Below are positions 7,299 to 9,046 of a DNA stretch of 9,046 bases, piece by piece. Every line of letters starts with the position of its first letter. Position 1 is the first letter of the stretch. The stretch is from Gammaproteobacteria bacterium UBA3532. Its GTDB lineage: Bacteria > Pseudomonadota > Gammaproteobacteria > Enterobacterales > UBA3532. The position numbers were made by a program, and so were the translations under genes. The notes below the pieces were generated by a model. That model saw nothing but the letters and a program-made list of their open reading frames with translations, ran no database searches and had not been told where the DNA came from. Location: positions 1 through 9,046 of the forward strand of contig DFOV01000017.1 in the NCBI GenBank assembly GCA_002376965.1. The letters run 5' to 3'.

Positions 7299-8273
7299 AT
7301 GTTAGATTACAGCGATACTTTTGACTGGTTTTCCAACACGCCTCTGCGCAGCTGGCTCGACACCTTACCCCAACACATTAAAATGGCCCTTTCAGTCGAG
7401 CGCTGGGGCGATCTGCCTGACTGGCACACAGCCTATCAAGCACTACCTAAGATTAGACCCAGCGCGCTTAAGTTGAACCAGAGCGCAGTGACCATTGGCG
7501 GCTCATCCGACTGCGCCGAAACCGAACGCCAGTTAATAGAACAATTACTACGCCAGTTTCACCCCTGGCGCAAAGGCCCCTATCGTATTCATGATATACA
7601 CATTGATACCGAATGGCGTTCAGACTGGAAATGGGACCGCGTTCAGCCCTATATCAGCCCGCTGACGAACCGGCGCATTTTGGATGTTGGCTGCGGAAGC
7701 GGTTACCACTGCTGGCGCATGCTTGGGGAAGGAGCACGCCAAGTAGTTGGGATCGACCCATCACCGAAGTTCGTGTACCAATTTGCCGCCATAAAGCACT
7801 TTGCAGGACAACACCCAATCACGGTGTTACCTGTTGGCATTGAGCAGGTTCCCGAAGATAATTTTGATGTGTTTGATACGGTACTTTCCATGGGGGTTCT
7901 TTATCACCGCCGCTCACCCATCGATCACCTCTACCAGCTCAAACAGCTTATTAGCTCCGGTGGTGAGCTTATATTGGAAACCCTGGTGGTTGACGGCCCC
8001 TTAGGAATGTCCCTGATGCCAAAAGGGCGTTACGCTAAAATGCGCAATGTCTGGTTTATTCCATCAGTCCTCACTCTGGAACACTGGCTGAAACGTTGTG
8101 GATTTAAAAATGTTCGTACCGTTGATGTATCGAAAACGGAGCTAACCGAGCAGCGCCGCACCGATTGGATGCGTTTTGAATCGTTGAAAGATTTTCTCGA
8201 TCCCGATGATCAGAACAAGACCATTGAAGGCTACCCTGCACCGGTTCGAGCTGTTGTTATTGCTAATAAATAG
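7299..8273 (+). CDS. cmoB: tRNA U34 carboxymethyltransferase CmoB
   Basis: Uses carboxy-S-adenosylmethionine from CmoA to carboxymethylate 5-hydroxyuridine-34 in tRNAs, giving cmo5U, which widens wobble decoding. The 324 residues match E. coli CmoB (323) end to end. Blocks seen are HPWRKGP (88-94), HIDTEWRSDWKWDRV (101-115), the methyltransferase motif ILDVGCGSGYH (127-137), GIDP (151-154), and SMGVLYHRRSP (197-207). Residues that hold the cofactor in E. coli are conserved with an offset of one: Lys92, Trp106, Lys111, Met198, Tyr202 and Arg317. The C-terminal EGYPAPVRAVVIA is typical. The ATG lies 8 bp after the cmoA stop with no Shine-Dalgarno visible, so translation may be coupled to cmoA. 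Confidence 0.98.
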   Translation: MLDYSDTFDWFSNTPLRSWLDTLPQHIKMALSVERWGDLPDWHTAYQALPKIRPSALKLNQSAVTIGGSSDCAETERQLIEQLLRQFHPWRKGPYRIHDIHIDTEWRSDWKWDRVQPYISPLTNRRILDVGCGSGYHCWRMLGEGARQVVGIDPSPKFVYQFAAIKHFAGQHPITVLPVGIEQVPEDNFDVFDTVLSMGVLYHRRSPIDHLYQLKQLISSGGELILETLVVDGPLGMSLMPKGRYAKMRNVWFIPSVLTLEHWLKRCGFKNVRTVDVSKTELTEQRRTDWMRFESLKDFLDPDDQNKTIEGYPAPVRAVVIANK

Positions 8274-8293
8274 TGACCCAAATAATTAGCAAT
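8259..8293. repeat. Perfect 9-bp inverted repeat spanning the cmoB stop codon
   Basis: ATTGCTAAT (8259-8267) and ATTAGCAAT (8285-8293) are exact inverted copies around a 17-nt spacer that contains the cmoB TAG. No T-run follows on either strand, so it is not a typical Rho-independent terminator. It could form a 3'-end structure in the cmoB mRNA. The 74-bp gap to the convergent gene shows no better terminator. Confidence 0.4.
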
Positions 8294-8347
8294 CCTTCAG
8301 CTTAAAGCTCTTTCACACACTAAAAATATAGCGGCTCTAAGGCCTAA

Positions 8348-9046
8348 TCAGGCGTGGTGAGCAAGTTGAGCCGCGAATGAATCCTTAATAATATTTCCGA
8401 CCAGCCATAGCGGCTCTAGCTGATTTTTCTCAATAGCTACAGCGGCAGCGTAAAAAGCTTTCGGGTCAGGCCCGCGCTTTTTCTGATTATGCTCAGCCCA
8501 CAAGCCTAAATAAACAAGGCGCTTAAACCACTTGCGCCCCACTTCTCCAGAAAAATCTGCCAATAGCTTATCTTCAAATACCGATGACGGATTTTTACTG
8601 CTGACCACACACTCTTCGAAGAACTCAACCAGCTCATCACTATGCTCAAACCAGCCAACAGCAAAGGCATTGCTCTTTTGATGCCACTGCCCGGTTTTAT
8701 GCCAAGCCGACAATAGCCATTCTGGATCCTGCAGTTCGATATAATGCTCGCAGCGCTCCTCTAAGACCTTCTTAAAATCGAGGGCTTGAGGATTCCAGGA
8801 TTCTATGCCTGTCATTTCAAAGATCTGCAAGACCTCAGGAGAGACCACTTGCCCACTATGGGCATTATATTGCAGAAAATGACCTAAAGCGGCTTCAACA
8901 AGTGCCTGATCAACTTCTAGCGTATAGATCTCATTCTTAACTCGACGAACTAAACTGTCGATTTCTTTGCGAGTAGAAGGAGGAGTCATCCATGTATCCA
9001 AAACTCCAAAGTGTTCTTTTAGAACGGCACCAAACAAGCGAAATCG
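8348..9046 (-). CDS. Unrecognised protein, C-terminal part (5' end off the window)
   Basis: The frame is open from the right edge of the window to a TGA at 8348-8350, giving 232 visible residues. A TTG at 9037 could serve as a start, but the frame continues beyond it to the edge and no ribosome binding site can be judged, so the gene is more likely truncated by the window. I do not recognise the family. The sequence looks soluble, mostly helical and rich in charged and aromatic residues, with several Trp in WLLSAWHKTGQWHQKS and a C-terminal FKRLVYLGLWAEHNQKKRGPD segment. No signal peptide, membrane segment or catalytic motif is visible in this part. It converges on cmoB with a 74-bp gap and is probably functionally separate from it. 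Confidence 0.75.
   Translation of the reverse strand, partial: RFRLFGAVLKEHFGVLDTWMTPPSTRKEIDSLVRRVKNEIYTLEVDQALVEAALGHFLQYNAHSGQVVSPEVLQIFEMTGIESWNPQALDFKKVLEERCEHYIELQDPEWLLSAWHKTGQWHQKSNAFAVGWFEHSDELVEFFEECVVSSKNPSSVFEDKLLADFSGEVGRKWFKRLVYLGLWAEHNQKKRGPDPKAFYAAAVAIEKNQLEPLWLVGNIIKDSFAAQLAHHA

Overview
The window reads as ordinary chromosome from a gammaproteobacterium. A class I (CyaA-type) adenylate cyclase, polyphosphate kinase 1 and the adjacent CmoA/CmoB pair for tRNA wobble-uridine modification are all close in sequence to the Escherichia coli proteins, and this combination is typical of Gammaproteobacteria. Non-coding DNA is fairly AT-rich, and genus-level placement is not possible from this sequence alone. 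No mobile elements, CRISPR arrays, rRNA or tRNA genes were seen.

Layout. Positions 1-1289 (minus) hold the N-terminal 429 residues of CyaA, which runs off the left edge. Upstream of it on the same strand (1418-3625) is a 735-residue exported, amylase-like protein. It has a shortened GH13-type barrel without recognisable catalytic residues, an Ig-like segment, a long Glu/Arg/Lys-rich coiled coil and a C-terminal starch-binding-like beta-sandwich. A hairpin between the two genes probably separates their transcripts at least in part. A 260-bp divergent intergenic region (3626-3885) then leads to ppk1 on the plus strand. This region holds a good match to a PhoB box just before ppk1 and a separate perfect inverted repeat. 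Downstream on the plus strand are a small exported rhodanese (6042-6428), cmoA (start best placed at 6526) and cmoB (7299-8273). At the right end, on the minus strand, is the C-terminal 232 residues of a protein I do not recognise; its 5' end is off the window.

How the genes relate. ppk1 makes polyphosphate, and the Pho-box match suggests phosphate-starvation control. The rhodanese 47 bp downstream may share its transcript. CmoA makes carboxy-S-adenosylmethionine and CmoB transfers the carboxymethyl group to 5-hydroxyuridine-34 of certain tRNAs; the two genes are 8 bp apart and clearly form a unit. A 7-bp hairpin between the rhodanese gene and cmoA may be a weak terminator. The link between CyaA and the amylase-like protein is positional only.

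Most of the window is well-understood core genome. The least explained item is the catalytically degenerate amylase-like protein with its added coiled coil. The PhoB box in front of ppk1 is the best regulatory signal. I see no sign of a new multi-gene system.
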